Notes: a model not told the origin generated them from the sequence alone. Shown: positions 32,869-43,163, numbered from the stretch's first letter. The stretch is 64,000 nt of DNA from Hydrogenophaga crocea (GCF_011388215.1 NZ_CP049989.1:3162001-3226000), one strand, 5' to 3'. Program-made: numbers and translations.

Positions 32869-34533
32869 ATGGAACACGAGATCGTCTACCCGTCGAACGG
32901 TCGGGCGCGCCGCACCGTGCGCGTGGCGCTGTACGGGTGCCTGGCGGTGGTCCTGCCGCTGCTGCTGCTGGGCGCGCGCAGCGGCGGCGCCACAGCTGCC
33001 GGGCTGGCGCTGGGCGCACTGCTCGTCTGGTGCAGCGAATGGCTGATCCGCAGGCACCTGCCCGCCAGGGGTGAAGCGCTGCTGCGCCTCACGCGGCGCG
33101 GTGTGGTCTCGCCCTACTTCTTCGGACCGACCAAACGCTTCAGCTGGGGCGAGATCGAAAGCGCCACGATCGAAGGCAACCAGCAGACACCCTTCCTGCG
33201 CCTGCAGCTGCGACCCGGCCCGAACCGCCCGGGCAAGCGCTCGCGCTGGCGTGGCCTCGACCCCGACCGGCCGCACGTGTCCCTGCAGTCCATTCCCTGG
33301 GGCGACGTGAGCCACCTGTTCGAGGCCATCGACCAGCACCTGCGCAGCACACAGCCCATGGGCCTGGACACGCCCCAGGCCCCGCGGGCCCGCCACGAGC
33401 TGCGCGAGGCCCGCGATTTCCAGCAGCGCCTGCAGGACGGCAAGCCCGTGCCCTGGGCCTGCGCCGCGCTGATCGCGCTCAATGTGCTGGCGTGGCTCGC
33501 GCTGGGCCTGCGCGGCGGCGGCTGGACGGACGTGGCCCCCGCCAGCTTGCTCGCCCACGGCGGCAACACCACCTCGTCGGTGCAGGCCGGCGAGTGGTGG
33601 CGGCTGCTCAGCGCCACCTTCCTGCACGGGGGTCTGATGCACCTGGCACTCAACATGCTCGGTCTGTGGTTCGCGGGCTCGCTGCTCGAGCGCATCTTCG
33701 GCAGCCGCCAGTTCCTGCTGATCTACCTCGCCAGCGGCCTGGCCGGCAGCGTGGCCAGCCTGCATTTCGCGGCGCAGAGCCATGTGTCGGTGGGCGCATC
33801 GGGCGCGGTCTTCGGCGTGGCCGGGGCGCTCATCGCGGCGGTGCTGCAGCACCGCGCCACCTTGCCCAAGGCCTTCAGCACACAGATCCTCGGCGGCTTC
33901 TCGGTCTACTTGGCACTGTCGCTGGTGCAGGGCTTTGCGCGCCCGGGCATCGACAACGCCGCCCACCTGGGCGGCCTGGTTGCGGGCCTGCTGATCGCCT
34001 GGGTGCTGCCCGAGCGCTTTGACCCGCAGCGCTACCAGGCGCAGCGCCGCTCGCGCATGGCGCTTGTGGCTCTGGCCGCTGCGCTGGTGTTGCCCGCAGC
34101 GGCCCACCTGGCGCCACCGGCCGCGCGCAACCTCGCGGGCGAAATCGCGGCGATCCAGGCCCTGCCCGACGTGGCGCGCGAGTACGACGCCGCCATGATG
34201 GCGCTGAAACAGGAACTGGCCGAGGTGAAAGCGGGCCGTCTGAGCCCGCTCGAAGCCGACGAGCGTTCGCGCACGGTGCACGCGCCGCGCATGGCGCGTG
34301 TGGTTGAACGGCTCGAGCGCCTGATGCCCGACCTGCCCGCACCGGCGCGCGAGCGCATGGTGCCCTTGCTCACGCTGGCGCGCGCCATGCACGAATCGCT
34401 GGCGATGGCGTCGGTGGTGGTGAACGGCGTGCCGGTGCCCGCCGACGAGGCGCGGTCGCGCGAGCTGCAGGCCACCATGGTTCGTGCCGCGGGCGAGTTC
34501 AAACAGCAGGCCGAGCGCGCCCGCCAGCCCTGA
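32869..34533 (+). CDS. rhomboid intramembrane serine protease with N- and C-terminal extensions
   Basis: 554 residues from ATG at 32869, preceded by GGGAGGAAGG. An N-terminal module (two TM helices then a PH-like beta region, about 20-160) precedes the rhomboid core. The core has FLHGGLMHLALNM, catalytic Ser in VSVGASGAVFG (about 311) and catalytic His in NAAHLGG (about 366). A final TM and a 150-residue helical periplasmic or cytoplasmic tail follow. The protease cleaves single-pass membrane proteins; substrate unknown. It is longer than typical rhomboids (about 200-300). It starts 56 bases after the kinase and may be cotranscribed. Confidence 0.9.
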   Translation: MEHEIVYPSNGRARRTVRVALYGCLAVVLPLLLLGARSGGATAAGLALGALLVWCSEWLIRRHLPARGEALLRLTRRGVVSPYFFGPTKRFSWGEIESATIEGNQQTPFLRLQLRPGPNRPGKRSRWRGLDPDRPHVSLQSIPWGDVSHLFEAIDQHLRSTQPMGLDTPQAPRARHELREARDFQQRLQDGKPVPWACAALIALNVLAWLALGLRGGGWTDVAPASLLAHGGNTTSSVQAGEWWRLLSATFLHGGLMHLALNMLGLWFAGSLLERIFGSRQFLLIYLASGLAGSVASLHFAAQSHVSVGASGAVFGVAGALIAAVLQHRATLPKAFSTQILGGFSVYLALSLVQGFARPGIDNAAHLGGLVAGLLIAWVLPERFDPQRYQAQRRSRMALVALAAALVLPAAAHLAPPAARNLAGEIAAIQALPDVAREYDAAMMALKQELAEVKAGRLSPLEADERSRTVHAPRMARVVERLERLMPDLPAPARERMVPLLTLARAMHESLAMASVVVNGVPVPADEARSRELQATMVRAAGEFKQQAERARQP

Positions 34534-34585
34534 GGCCATCACTTCGGGTTAGCCCCCATGGCGGCGGCGCGCCCGGCTGCCGACC

Positions 34586-35551
34586 ATGCCGCGCATGCAC
34601 GCCGTGCCCGCCACACCCCCGCTGCAGCGCTGGTCCACCGATGCGGTGGCGCCCGCGCAGCGGCTCGACTACTGGATCGGCGCGGTCTGCGAGGGCTTTC
34701 TCGAGATGGACGTGCGCAGCACGCAGCCCGGCTTCTCGGCCGAGCTGCTGTCGGCACCGCTCGGCCCGATCAGGCTCAACGCGGTGCGCGGCAGCGGACA
34801 GGACGTCTACCGCACCGGCCGCGGCATCGCGCACAGCGCGCAGAACTTCTACTACCTGCTCTGCAAGACCGACGAAGCCTGGACCGCGGCCCAGGGCGAT
34901 CGGCGTGCGCGCCTGCTGCCGGGTGACCTGTTGCTGGTCGACTCGCGCCGGCCCTACGAATTCCATTTCCCCACCGCCTGCACCACGGCCTCGCTCGAAC
35001 TGCCCACCGACTGGGTGGAGCGCTGGCTGCCCGATGCCGCGGCGCACACCGGCCGGCGCATCGACGGCCAGAGCGGCTTCGGGGCCGCGCTGTCGGCCTT
35101 CGTGCGGGAGCTGCAGCCGCAGATGGCGGTGGCGCCGCCGCTGCCAGCGGCGCTGTTGAGCGACCAGCTCGGTGCGCTGCTGGCGCTGGGCCTGGGCGGC
35201 ACGCCCGAGGCCCCGGCCGCGCCCGGGCTGCGCGAGCGCATCGAAGCGGCGCTGCGCGAGCGCCATGCCGAACCGGGGCTCACCGCGGCGGCCGTGGCGC
35301 GCGGCCTGGGCATTGGCGAGCGCAGCCTGCACCGCGCGCTCGCGGCCGCTGGCCTGGCCTTCGCGCCGCTGCTGATGCGCTGCCGCATGGACAGCGCCCG
35401 CCGCCTGCTGGCCGACCCGAGATTCGACCGCCTGAGCGTGGGCGAGATCGGCCGGCGCGCGGGCCTGCCCGATGCCTCGCACTTCGTGCGCGTGTTCCGC
35501 CGCCACAGCGGCCAGACGCCGGGCGCGTTGCGCCGCCAGCGCGGCGCCTGA
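34586..35551 (+). CDS. AraC family transcriptional regulator
   Basis: 321 residues. An N-terminal AraC-binding-like ligand domain (about 15-190, including LLPGDLLLVDSRRPYEFHFP) is followed by a C-terminal double HTH (about 215-318) with GLGIGERSLHRALAAAGLAF and IGRRAGLPDASHFVRVFRRH. It probably controls the alpha/beta hydrolase gene that starts 104 bases downstream on the same strand, but no operator is evident. Confidence 0.9.
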   Translation: MPRMHAVPATPPLQRWSTDAVAPAQRLDYWIGAVCEGFLEMDVRSTQPGFSAELLSAPLGPIRLNAVRGSGQDVYRTGRGIAHSAQNFYYLLCKTDEAWTAAQGDRRARLLPGDLLLVDSRRPYEFHFPTACTTASLELPTDWVERWLPDAAAHTGRRIDGQSGFGAALSAFVRELQPQMAVAPPLPAALLSDQLGALLALGLGGTPEAPAAPGLRERIEAALRERHAEPGLTAAAVARGLGIGERSLHRALAAAGLAFAPLLMRCRMDSARRLLADPRFDRLSVGEIGRRAGLPDASHFVRVFRRHSGQTPGALRRQRGA

Positions 35552-35655
35552 AACCCGGGCTGGCGGCCCGCGGCCACGGCCCTGGCAGGCAGCGGCCATG
35601 CGCGCACGCCGGGCGCCTCCAGAATGGCCGCGCCCATTCAACCCGGAGACCCTTC

Positions 35656-36384
35656 ATGGCAGACACCTACGTTCTCGTCCATGGCGCCTGGCACACCGGC
35701 GCCGAGCTCGAGCCGGTGGCGCAGCACCTGCGCCAGGCCGGCCACACCGTGCATTGCCCCACCCTGGCGGGCAACCGGCCCGGCGACGACCGTGCCCGCA
35801 TCGGCCTGGCCGACGCCGTGGCCTCGCTGGTCGACTTCGTGGAGCAACACCAGCTGCAGCGCGTGCGCCTGGTGGGCCACAGCTACGGTGGCATGGTGAT
35901 CAGCGGCGCGGCCGAGCGCCTGCTGCCGCGGCTGGCCCGGCTGGTGTACGTGAACGCCTTCGTGCCGCAGCCCGGCGAATGCCTGAACGACCTGGTGCCG
36001 CCGCACTACCGCGCGCTGTTCGACGGCGTGGCCGCGGCCAACGGCAACGCCGTGATGCTGCCCTTCGAGATCTGGCGCGAGGCCTTCATCAACGACGCCG
36101 ACCTCGCGCTCGCGAAGACCGCCTACGCCCGGCTCAACCCGCACCCCTACCGCACCTTCACCGAGCCCAGCGCCATCGGCCAGCCCATGGCGGCGCTGGC
36201 GGTGGGCAAGTCGTACCTGAACTGCGTGCTCGACGTGGCCCTGCCCGCCAGCCTGCCCTGGCACCCGCGGCTGTCGGAGCGGCTGGGCCTGTTCCGCTAC
36301 CTCGAATGCGCGGGCAGCCACGAGGCCTGGTTCACCGAACCGCAGTCGCTCGCGCAAGCGATCGAGAAGGCCGGGCGGGATTGA
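35656..36384 (+). CDS. alpha/beta-fold hydrolase (esterase-like)
   Basis: 242 residues with GGAGA upstream of ATG. The oxyanion HG motif is in YVLVHGAWHTG, and the nucleophile elbow GHSYGG has Ser near 76. The catalytic His is in AGSHEAWF near 227. The size and sequence pattern resemble the salicylate/methyl-ester esterase and hydroxynitrile-lyase-like branch. No signal peptide. Substrate unknown; the AraC regulator upstream suggests inducible expression. Confidence 0.88.
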   Translation: MADTYVLVHGAWHTGAELEPVAQHLRQAGHTVHCPTLAGNRPGDDRARIGLADAVASLVDFVEQHQLQRVRLVGHSYGGMVISGAAERLLPRLARLVYVNAFVPQPGECLNDLVPPHYRALFDGVAAANGNAVMLPFEIWREAFINDADLALAKTAYARLNPHPYRTFTEPSAIGQPMAALAVGKSYLNCVLDVALPASLPWHPRLSERLGLFRYLECAGSHEAWFTEPQSLAQAIEKAGRD

Positions 36385-36446
36385 GGCCCACACGCCAGAC
36401 GGTCGGCCAAGGGCGACCGCTGGCAGCGATTCCCGACGTCCGGCGT

Positions 36447-36473
36447 CAAGGTTTCCCCGCAGCGCTCCGATAG
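36447..36473 (+). promoter_or_regulatory. candidate sigma-28 (FliA) promoter of the chemoreceptor gene
   Basis: CAAGGTTT (36447-36454), an 11-base spacer and TCCGATAG (36466-36473) match the FliA consensus TAAAGTTT-N11-GCCGATAA at 6 of 8 positions in each half with exact spacing. It lies 86 bases upstream of the receptor ATG. It would place the receptor under flagellar class III control. Confidence 0.5.
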
Positions 36474-36559
36474 AGCAGGGAATTCGCCGGCGGCCACAAG
36501 CCGCGCGCGAAGACGAACCGTTCCCCTGCCTCTCGATCCCGCCACAGCGGGCAAGCCCC

Positions 36560-38119
36560 ATGAACATCGTTCGCAACATGAGCGTCGGCGCCAAACTCTG
36601 GGCCGGCGTCGCCCTGATCATCCTGGCCCTGCTGGCCACCATCGCCACGGCGGGCATGCGCTCGGCGCGCCTCAACGAGGCCTCGCAGAAGAGCCTGTCC
36701 ATGCTGTCGACCAAGACCGCGCTGGCCATCGAATGGGCCGGCCTGACCGAGACCAACGTCACCCGCGTGCAGGCCTCGACCCTGTCGAGCGACCCGGTGA
36801 TCGCCGAGATCTACAAGGACCTGATCCCCGCCGGCGTGGCACGCATCAGCGAGCTGCAGAAGCAGCTCAACGCGATGGAGATGAACGCCGCCGAGAAGGC
36901 CCAGCTCGACAAGATCGCCGCGCACCGCAAGGGCGTCCTCGATTCGCTGGCCAAGGCCAACGAGCTCAAGAAGAACGGCGACGCGGCCGGCGCGGCGGAA
37001 GAAATCCGCGCGCGCTTCAACCCGCTCGTGGGCCCCTACCTGCAGGCGCTGCGCGACTTCGGCCAGATGCAGACGGTGATCATGGAAGAGGCCCAGGCCC
37101 GGCTCGCGCACGAGCGTTCGGCCAGCCTGGTGATCGCGAGCGCGCAGGTGGTCGGCCTGATCCTGGCGATCGCCGTGGGCGCGTTCTTCCTGATCCGCAA
37201 CATCCGCACGCCGCTGCGCGACACCATCGCCTTTGCCGAGCGCGTGGCCGAGGGCGACCTCACGGCGCGCATCGACAACCAGCGCGGCGACGAGTTCGGC
37301 GCCATGATCCGCGCGCTCTCGGGCATGCGCGACCGCCTGGTGCACGTGGTGGCCGACGTCAAGCGCGGCACCGACAACATCACCGTGGCCGCGCGCGAGA
37401 TCGCCACCGGCAACAACGACCTGTCTTCGCGCACCGAGCAGACCGCGAGCAGCCTGCAGCAGACCGCGGCCTCGATGGAGCAGATGTCGGGCGCGATCAA
37501 GCAGTCGGCCGAATCCGCCCGCGTGGCCAACCAGCTCGCCGACGTGGCGGGCCAGAGCGCGCAAAAAGGCGGCCAGGTGGTGTCGCAGGTGGTCGCGACC
37601 ATGGAAGAGATCAACCAGGCCTCGCGCCGCATCAACGACATCATCGGCGTGATCGACGGCATCGCCTTCCAGACCAACATCCTCGCGCTCAACGCGGCGG
37701 TGGAAGCCGCGCGCGCCGGTGAACAGGGCCGGGGTTTCGCGGTGGTGGCCGGCGAGGTGCGCAACCTCGCACAGCGCAGCGCCGAAGCGGCCAAGGAGAT
37801 CAAGGGCCTGATCGGCGCCAGCGTGGAGAAGGTGACCGTGGGCAGCGAGCTCGTGGGCCAGGCCGGTCAGTCGATGTCGGAGATCGTGGGCAACGTGGCC
37901 CGGGTGCGCGACATCATCGGCGAGATCGCGAGCGCCTCGGGCGAGCAGGCCGATGGCGTGAACCAGATCAACGCCGCCGTGGCCAACCTCGACCAGATGA
38001 CGCAGCAGAACGCCGCGCTGGTGGAAGAAAGCGCGGCCGCCGCCACCAGCATGAACGAGCAGGCCACGCGCCTGGCCGAGGTGGTGCGCATCTTCCGCGT
38101 GGACGCTCAGCGCGGCTGA
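36560..38119 (+). CDS. methyl-accepting chemotaxis protein (first)
   Basis: 519 residues. TM1 is at about 14-33, a four-helix-bundle periplasmic sensor extends to about 188, and TM2 lies at 190-210 (VVGLILAIAVGAFFLIRNI). HAMP continues to about 265 and a long signalling coiled coil has its tip at [20 protein letters not shown]. The tip region contains the canonical [15 protein letters not shown] block. No C-terminal CheR-binding pentapeptide is present. It senses a periplasmic ligand and signals to CheA/CheW. Confidence 0.95.
   Translation: MNIVRNMSVGAKLWAGVALIILALLATIATAGMRSARLNEASQKSLSMLSTKTALAIEWAGLTETNVTRVQASTLSSDPVIAEIYKDLIPAGVARISELQKQLNAMEMNAAEKAQLDKIAAHRKGVLDSLAKANELKKNGDAAGAAEEIRARFNPLVGPYLQALRDFGQMQTVIMEEAQARLAHERSASLVIASAQVVGLILAIAVGAFFLIRNIRTPLRDTIAFAERVAEGDLTARIDNQRGDEFGAMIRALSGMRDRLVHVVADVKRGTDNITVAAREIATGNNDLSSRTEQTASSLQQTAASMEQMSGAIKQSAESARVANQLADVAGQSAQKGGQVVSQVVATMEEINQASRRINDIIGVIDGIAFQTNILALNAAVEAARAGEQGRGFAVVAGEVRNLAQRSAEAAKEIKGLIGASVEKVTVGSELVGQAGQSMSEIVGNVARVRDIIGEIASASGEQADGVNQINAAVANLDQMTQQNAALVEESAAAATSMNEQATRLAEVVRIFRVDAQRG
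37636..37695 (+). repeat. 60-base direct repeat, copy 1 (chemoreceptor signalling tip)
   Basis: By eye, 37636-37695 is identical to 48089-48148 in the second chemoreceptor gene, in the same orientation. Similarity continues for about 140 bases more with scattered silent changes. The segment encodes the conserved hairpin tip, so strong protein constraint explains much of it, but full identity over 60 bases including third positions is notable. Confidence 0.85.
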
Positions 38120-38141
38120 GCGCCTCGGGCGGCGGAGGCGC
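38120..38141. terminator. candidate bidirectional hairpin between convergent genes
   Basis: GCGCCTC (38120-38126) pairs with GAGGCGC (38135-38141) across an 8-base loop. It starts directly after the chemoreceptor stop and lies 14 bases from the stop of the convergent hydrolase. There is no T-run on either side, so intrinsic termination is uncertain. Confidence 0.4.
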
Positions 38142-38155
38142 GCTCGCGCCCCGCC

Positions 38156-38851
38156 TCAGGCCGTGGCGCGCGCCGCGGCTTGCACCGGCTGCAGCCGGGC
38201 GATCACCTCGTCGCTCGCGAGCACGTCGCCGAAGAACAGAATCCAGTTGTTCAGGCAGTGCTCGTGCTCGGCCGGCGTCACGGCCGAGAGCGCGTCGTCG
38301 ACCATGATGGTGGCGTAGTCCATCATCATCGCGTCGCGCGCGGTCGATTCGCAGCACACGTTGGTCACGGTGCCGCCGATCAGCACGTGCGTGATGCCGC
38401 GCGCCTCGAGCACCTCGGCCAGGTTGGACGAGCCCGGCACCAGCGCGCTGTAGCAGCGCTTGACCACGCGCACGTCCTGCGGCTGCGGCCTGAGGCCGGG
38501 CGCGATCTGGAAGCCCTCGTGGCTGCTCGAAAGCTCGCGCAGCCGGCGCGCGCTGCGCTCGGGCGTGAGCATGTGCGCGTGGTGGTGCGACCAGAAGTCG
38601 TCGGCGCCGTCGGCGCTGGTCTGCACCCAGATCACGTGGCCGCCGGCCGCGCGCAGCGCGTCGGCCAGGCGGTTCACCGCGGGGAAGGTGGCGCGCGAGG
38701 GCGCGCATTCGCCGAGGTAGCCGGGCTGGGTGTAGTAGTTCTGCAGGTCGATGACCACGAACGCGGTGCGCGCGGGGTCGAGCCGGTCGTAGGGGTGCAG
38801 GCGGCCTTGCCGGGCCACCACCCGGTCGACCACCCAGGACGGGAATTGCAT
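38156..38851 (-). CDS. isochorismatase-family cysteine hydrolase
   Basis: 231 residues from ATG at 38851. The Asp-Lys-Cys triad is visible: Asp 35 in FVVIDLQNYY, Lys 131 in VRVVKRCYSAL and Cys 166 in GGTVTNVCCESTARDA. This family hydrolyses C-N amide bonds (nicotinamide, N-carbamoyl compounds, ureido acids) or isochorismate. Being the last gene of an ABC importer operon (17 bases after the permease), an imported amide or ureide substrate is likely. The exact substrate cannot be read from the sequence. Confidence 0.88.
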   Translation of the reverse strand: MQFPSWVVDRVVARQGRLHPYDRLDPARTAFVVIDLQNYYTQPGYLGECAPSRATFPAVNRLADALRAAGGHVIWVQTSADGADDFWSHHHAHMLTPERSARRLRELSSSHEGFQIAPGLRPQPQDVRVVKRCYSALVPGSSNLAEVLEARGITHVLIGGTVTNVCCESTARDAMMMDYATIMVDDALSAVTPAEHEHCLNNWILFFGDVLASDEVIARLQPVQAAARATA

Positions 38852-38868
38852 GCGAGGGCTCCTGCGGT

Positions 38869-39734
38869 TCAGCCGTAGCGGCGCGCCATCATGGCTTCGA
38901 TGCGCGCGATCACGAGGTACATCAGGCCCGAGAGGATGCCCAGCACCACGATGGCCGTCATGACCACGTTGAGCTGGAACACCTGGCTGCCGTTGACGAT
39001 GAGAAAGCCCAGGCCGGCGCTGGCCGACTGGAACTCGCCCACGATCACGCCCACGAGCGCGAGGCCGATGTTCATCTTGAGCGCGGCCACCAGCGTGGGC
39101 ACGCTGCCGGGCATCACCACCAGCCGCAGCACCTGCGCGCGGCTCGCGCCGAGCGTGCGCGCGAGCTTGATCTTGTTCGGGTCGATGCTCTTGAAGCCGT
39201 CGTAGACCACCATGATGGTCACGAACACCGCGATGGCCACGGCCATGCCGTACACCGAGTACTCCGAGCCGAGCCAGATGTAGAAGATCGGCACGAAGGC
39301 GATCTTGGGCATGGCGTTGGCGACCACGAGGAAGGGGTCGAGCACCTTGTGCGCGAAGTCCGACCACCACAGGCCCGCGGCCACGCCGATGCCGATGACC
39401 ATGCTGAGCACGAAGCCGATCAGCGTGGCCTTGAAGGTGGCCCAGGTGTGGCCCAGCAGGTTGCCGTTGTTGAGCAGCTCCAGAAAGGTGGGCCAGAGCG
39501 CGCTCGGGTAGCTCGTGAGCATGGGGTTGACCACGTGCGTCTTGGCCAGCACCTCCCACAGCACGAGGAAGGCCACCAGCAGCGCGATGCGGGTGGCGAA
39601 GATGTAGTGGCGGCGGCGGCGCTCGCGCGACTGCCACTGGCGGTAGGCCGGGCTGGGTTCGCGGCCCGCCGCGGGCGGGGTGGGCTGGGCCATGGCGCTG
39701 GCCATGGTCACGGGGGCGGTGGTGTTCATGGGGT

Positions 39735-39738
<4 letters not shown>
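38869..39738 (-). CDS. ABC transporter permease (nitrate/taurine/pyrimidine type)
   Basis: 289 residues from ATG at 39738, overlapping the ATPase stop by 4 bases (ATGA); ATG at 39729 is a second option. After a charged cytoplasmic N-terminus come six TM helices. The inner-membrane coupling loop ARTLGASRAQVLRLVVMPGS is the EAA motif of SsuC/TauC-type permeases. It forms the channel with the ATPase and binding protein upstream. Confidence 0.92.
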
Positions 39739-40558
<820 letters not shown>

Positions 40559-40562
<4 letters not shown>

Positions 40563-41596
40563 TGCGAAGCCTTTGCGGTGAAGTCGGTCACCACCAGCTG
40601 CTCGTACTTCACGCGCTTGGCGCTGTCGAGCACGCCGCTGGTCACGAGCATGTCCTGCAGCGTGTCCATGGCCTGGCGCTGCACCGTGGGGTTGGTCTTC
40701 CACAGGCCGATGCCGCGGTAACGCTCAACGGCGGCCACCAGGTCGGCCTGGCTCATGGACGGGAAGTACTCGCTGATGTGGCTCGCGAGATCGGCCGCTG
40801 GCGCGCTGGCCACGTACTTCTGGGCCTTCACGATGGCGTTGGTCCAGGCCTGGGCCACGGCGGGGTTCTTCGCGAGGAAGGCGTCGGTGGCGGTGAACAC
40901 GGTGTAGTCAACCGGGCCCACCACGCGACCGATCGAGGCCACCACGGTGCCCTTGCCGGTCTTCTCGAGCATGGTGGCTTCGGGCTCGAGGAAGATGCCG
41001 TAGTCGTTCTGCCCCGCGAGCCAGGCGCCGGTGCGCGCGGCCGGGCCGATGTTGTTCACGAGCTTGAGGTCCTTCTTGGGATCGAGCCCGTTCTTGCGCA
41101 TCGCGGTTTCCAGGAACACATCGGGGTTGGAGCCCGGGCGGAAGGCCATCACGGCCTTGCCCTTGAGCTGGTCCCAGGCGAAGGCCCCCGCGGGCTTCTC
41201 GCGCGCCACGAGCAGGAAGCCGTCGGTGGCGGTCAGACCCGAGAAGATCTTGGGTTTCACCGGCGATTCACTGTTGGCCACGTAAATCGAGGCCTCGGGA
41301 CCGATGAGCACGATGTCGGCGCTGCCCGAGAGCAGCGCGGCCATGCCCTTGTCGGTGCCTTGAGAGGTCTTCATGCTCACGTCGAGCCCGGCCTCCTTGA
41401 AGAAACCGCGGTTGAGGGCGACGTAGGTGGGCAGATAGAGCACCGAGCGCACCACCTCTTCGTAGCGCACCTTGGCGGGCGCGGCGGTCTGGGCGGCGGC
41501 CGGGCCGGTCAGACCCAGCCCGAGGGCCACCACACCCAGGGCGTGGACGGCGCGGTACCACAAGGGTCGGAACGGGCGGCTGGGCGATACGGACAT
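40559..41596 (-). CDS. ABC transporter substrate-binding protein (NMT1/SsuA-like)
   Basis: 345 residues from ATG at 41596 with AGGAG upstream. The signal peptide ends near [10 protein letters not shown]. The NMT1/THI5-like core reads [20 protein letters not shown] and [20 protein letters not shown]. This fold binds small heterocyclic or sulfonate-like molecules such as pyrimidines, taurine, nitrate and ureides. First gene of the operon; two ATAC-N-GTAT palindromes sit in its promoter region shared with marR. Confidence 0.92.
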
Positions 41597-41637
41597 GGCA
41601 GGCTCCTGTGAGGGTTGAAGGAGGAAGGGGTGTTGAC

Positions 41638-41650
41638 GAATACTGTATGC
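41638..41650. promoter_or_regulatory. ATAC-N-GTAT palindromic operator, ABC-side
   Basis: GAATACTGTATGC with exact core ATACTGTAT at 41640-41648, 42 bases upstream of the binding-protein ATG. One of seven related sites in the window. It overlaps where the ABC operon promoter should lie, which suggests repression. Confidence 0.55.
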
Positions 41651-41705
41651 AATCAACGTGCCAGCACCCCCGGGCCACCCCGTGGCCTCTGGACGGCACT
41701 CTATC

Positions 41706-41722
41706 CGGAATACAGTATTCCG
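41706..41722. promoter_or_regulatory. ATAC-N-GTAT palindromic operator, marR-side
   Basis: CGGAATAC-A-GTATTCCG is a perfect inverted repeat with 8-base arms and one central base. It lies 51 bases upstream of the marR start. Either the MarR protein or the GntR regulator at 53833 could bind it. Confidence 0.6.
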
Positions 41723-41772
41723 AGATTAGGGATTGCCCGTGCCCACAGCCCCCTGTCATACACTCCGCGCCC

Positions 41773-42291
41773 ATGCCCGCCCGCAGCCCTGCACCACCGC
41801 CGCCGCGCCGCCCGGCCGTGGTGCACGACCACCACACGCTGCTCTCCACCGAAGACTCGCCCTACTACCAGATCTGGGTGCTGACCAACCTCACGGGCAA
41901 GCCCTTCAACGCGCGGTTCGGTGAGCGCTTCGACCTCAACCTCACCGAGTGGCGCATTCTGCTCACGCTGGCGGACAAACCCTACATCACGGCGCAGGCG
42001 CTGGCCGACTACACCGGACTCGACAAGATGAGCGTGTCGCGCGTGGTGCGCAAGCTCGAGGCCCAGGGTCGGCTGGAGCGCGAGAACAGCGCGACCGACC
42101 GGCGCAGCTTCCACCTGCTGCTCACCGAGGCCGGCTGGGCGGTGTACGAGGAGATCGCACAGGCCGCGATCGAACGCGAAGCCGACATCTACGCCGGCCT
42201 CACCCCGGCCGAACTCAAGACCCTGCACAAGCTGCTGGGCAAGCTGTCGGAGCGGGCGCGCCTCGACCCCCTGGCAGGCGAAAGCGCCTGA
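41773..42291 (+). CDS. MarR family transcriptional regulator (ABC importer operon)
   Basis: 172 residues from ATG at 41773, after a Pro-rich N-terminal tail. The winged-helix core reads LTEWRILLTLADKPYITAQA, LADYTGLDKMSVSRVVRKLE and the wing SATDRRSFHLLLTEAGW. It is divergent from the ABC importer/hydrolase operon and shares a 176-base promoter region with it holding two palindromes. It probably senses the imported compound. Confidence 0.9.
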   Translation: MPARSPAPPPPRRPAVVHDHHTLLSTEDSPYYQIWVLTNLTGKPFNARFGERFDLNLTEWRILLTLADKPYITAQALADYTGLDKMSVSRVVRKLEAQGRLERENSATDRRSFHLLLTEAGWAVYEEIAQAAIEREADIYAGLTPAELKTLHKLLGKLSERARLDPLAGESA

Positions 42292-42301
42292 GACCCGGGC
42301 C

Positions 42302-43123
42302 TCAGAAGCCGTAGGGCTCGAGCCGCGCATCGCCGCCCGCGTGCGCAGGGCCCTCGGCCCAGGCCAGCAGCGTGCAGCCGAAGGTGCTGCACACCGACAC
42401 CTCCGAGCCAGGCTCGATCACCACCACCGCCGGCCCGGCGATGCGCGTGCCGCCCACGCTGAGGTCGCCGGCGAGCAGGAACCAGTCGGTCAGGCCGCGG
42501 TGCTGCAGGGCGTCGAGCCGCGCGCCGGGCCACAGCTGCAGCGCACAGATGCGGCGGTCATGCCCGGTGCCGGCGTAGTCGAACACCGCGCGGCGCGACA
42601 CGCCCGCGAAGGGCGAGGCCACGGGCACCACTTCGTCGAGCACCACCGTGATGTCGGGCGGGTTGAACGGCGCGTCGTTGCTCACCACGGTCTTGCGCGC
42701 ATGCGGGTGGATGGCGGCACCATCGGGTTCGATCACCACACCGCCTTCGAGGCGCGAGAAAAGGGTGCAGCCGCCGTAGGTCACGGCGTCGTGCGTGGCC
42801 CCCGCGAGGTTGATGCCCACCGCGCCGGCACGCGTGGTGCACTGGTAGTCCACCAGTTCGCCCGACAGGAAGTAGCTGCTCGCAGTGCCGCGGTGCTGGT
42901 GCACACCCGAGCGGCTCATGGGGTCGAAGCTGATCAGGCCCAGGAACAGACCGGCCGCCTCGTCGCGCCGCACCGCCTTCTCACGCGCGGTGCCGCGCGG
43001 CGTGGTGCGCCAGGGCAGGGCCTCGAGGTCGTAGGCGTAGACGCCAGGCTGCACACGGTGGCCGGCGATCCAGCCCGGGGTTCGCACGTCGTCGGGCAAA
43101 GCAGGGGCGGCAAGGGTGCTCAT
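42302..43123 (-). CDS. bicupin-type protein, possible dioxygenase
   Basis: 273 residues. The two halves each look like a cupin: GLISFDPMSRSGVHQHRGTA with the His pair in the N-terminal half, and LQLWPGARLDALQHRG then GPAVVVIEPGSEV in the C-terminal half. The N-terminal half retains HQH-type metal ligands; the C-terminal half has only a single clear His. This resembles acetylacetone/ChrR-like or ectoine-type cupins but I cannot name the family. It is divergent from the SDR-TRAP operon across an 80-base spacer with a palindrome, implying a shared pathway. Confidence 0.65.
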   Translation of the reverse strand: MSTLAAPALPDDVRTPGWIAGHRVQPGVYAYDLEALPWRTTPRGTAREKAVRRDEAAGLFLGLISFDPMSRSGVHQHRGTASSYFLSGELVDYQCTTRAGAVGINLAGATHDAVTYGGCTLFSRLEGGVVIEPDGAAIHPHARKTVVSNDAPFNPPDITVVLDEVVPVASPFAGVSRRAVFDYAGTGHDRRICALQLWPGARLDALQHRGLTDWFLLAGDLSVGGTRIAGPAVVVIEPGSEVSVCSTFGCTLLAWAEGPAHAGGDARLEPYGF

Positions 43124-43163
43124 GGGCGGTCTCCTAAGGGTAAATGCGGGGGTCGGCTATTTG

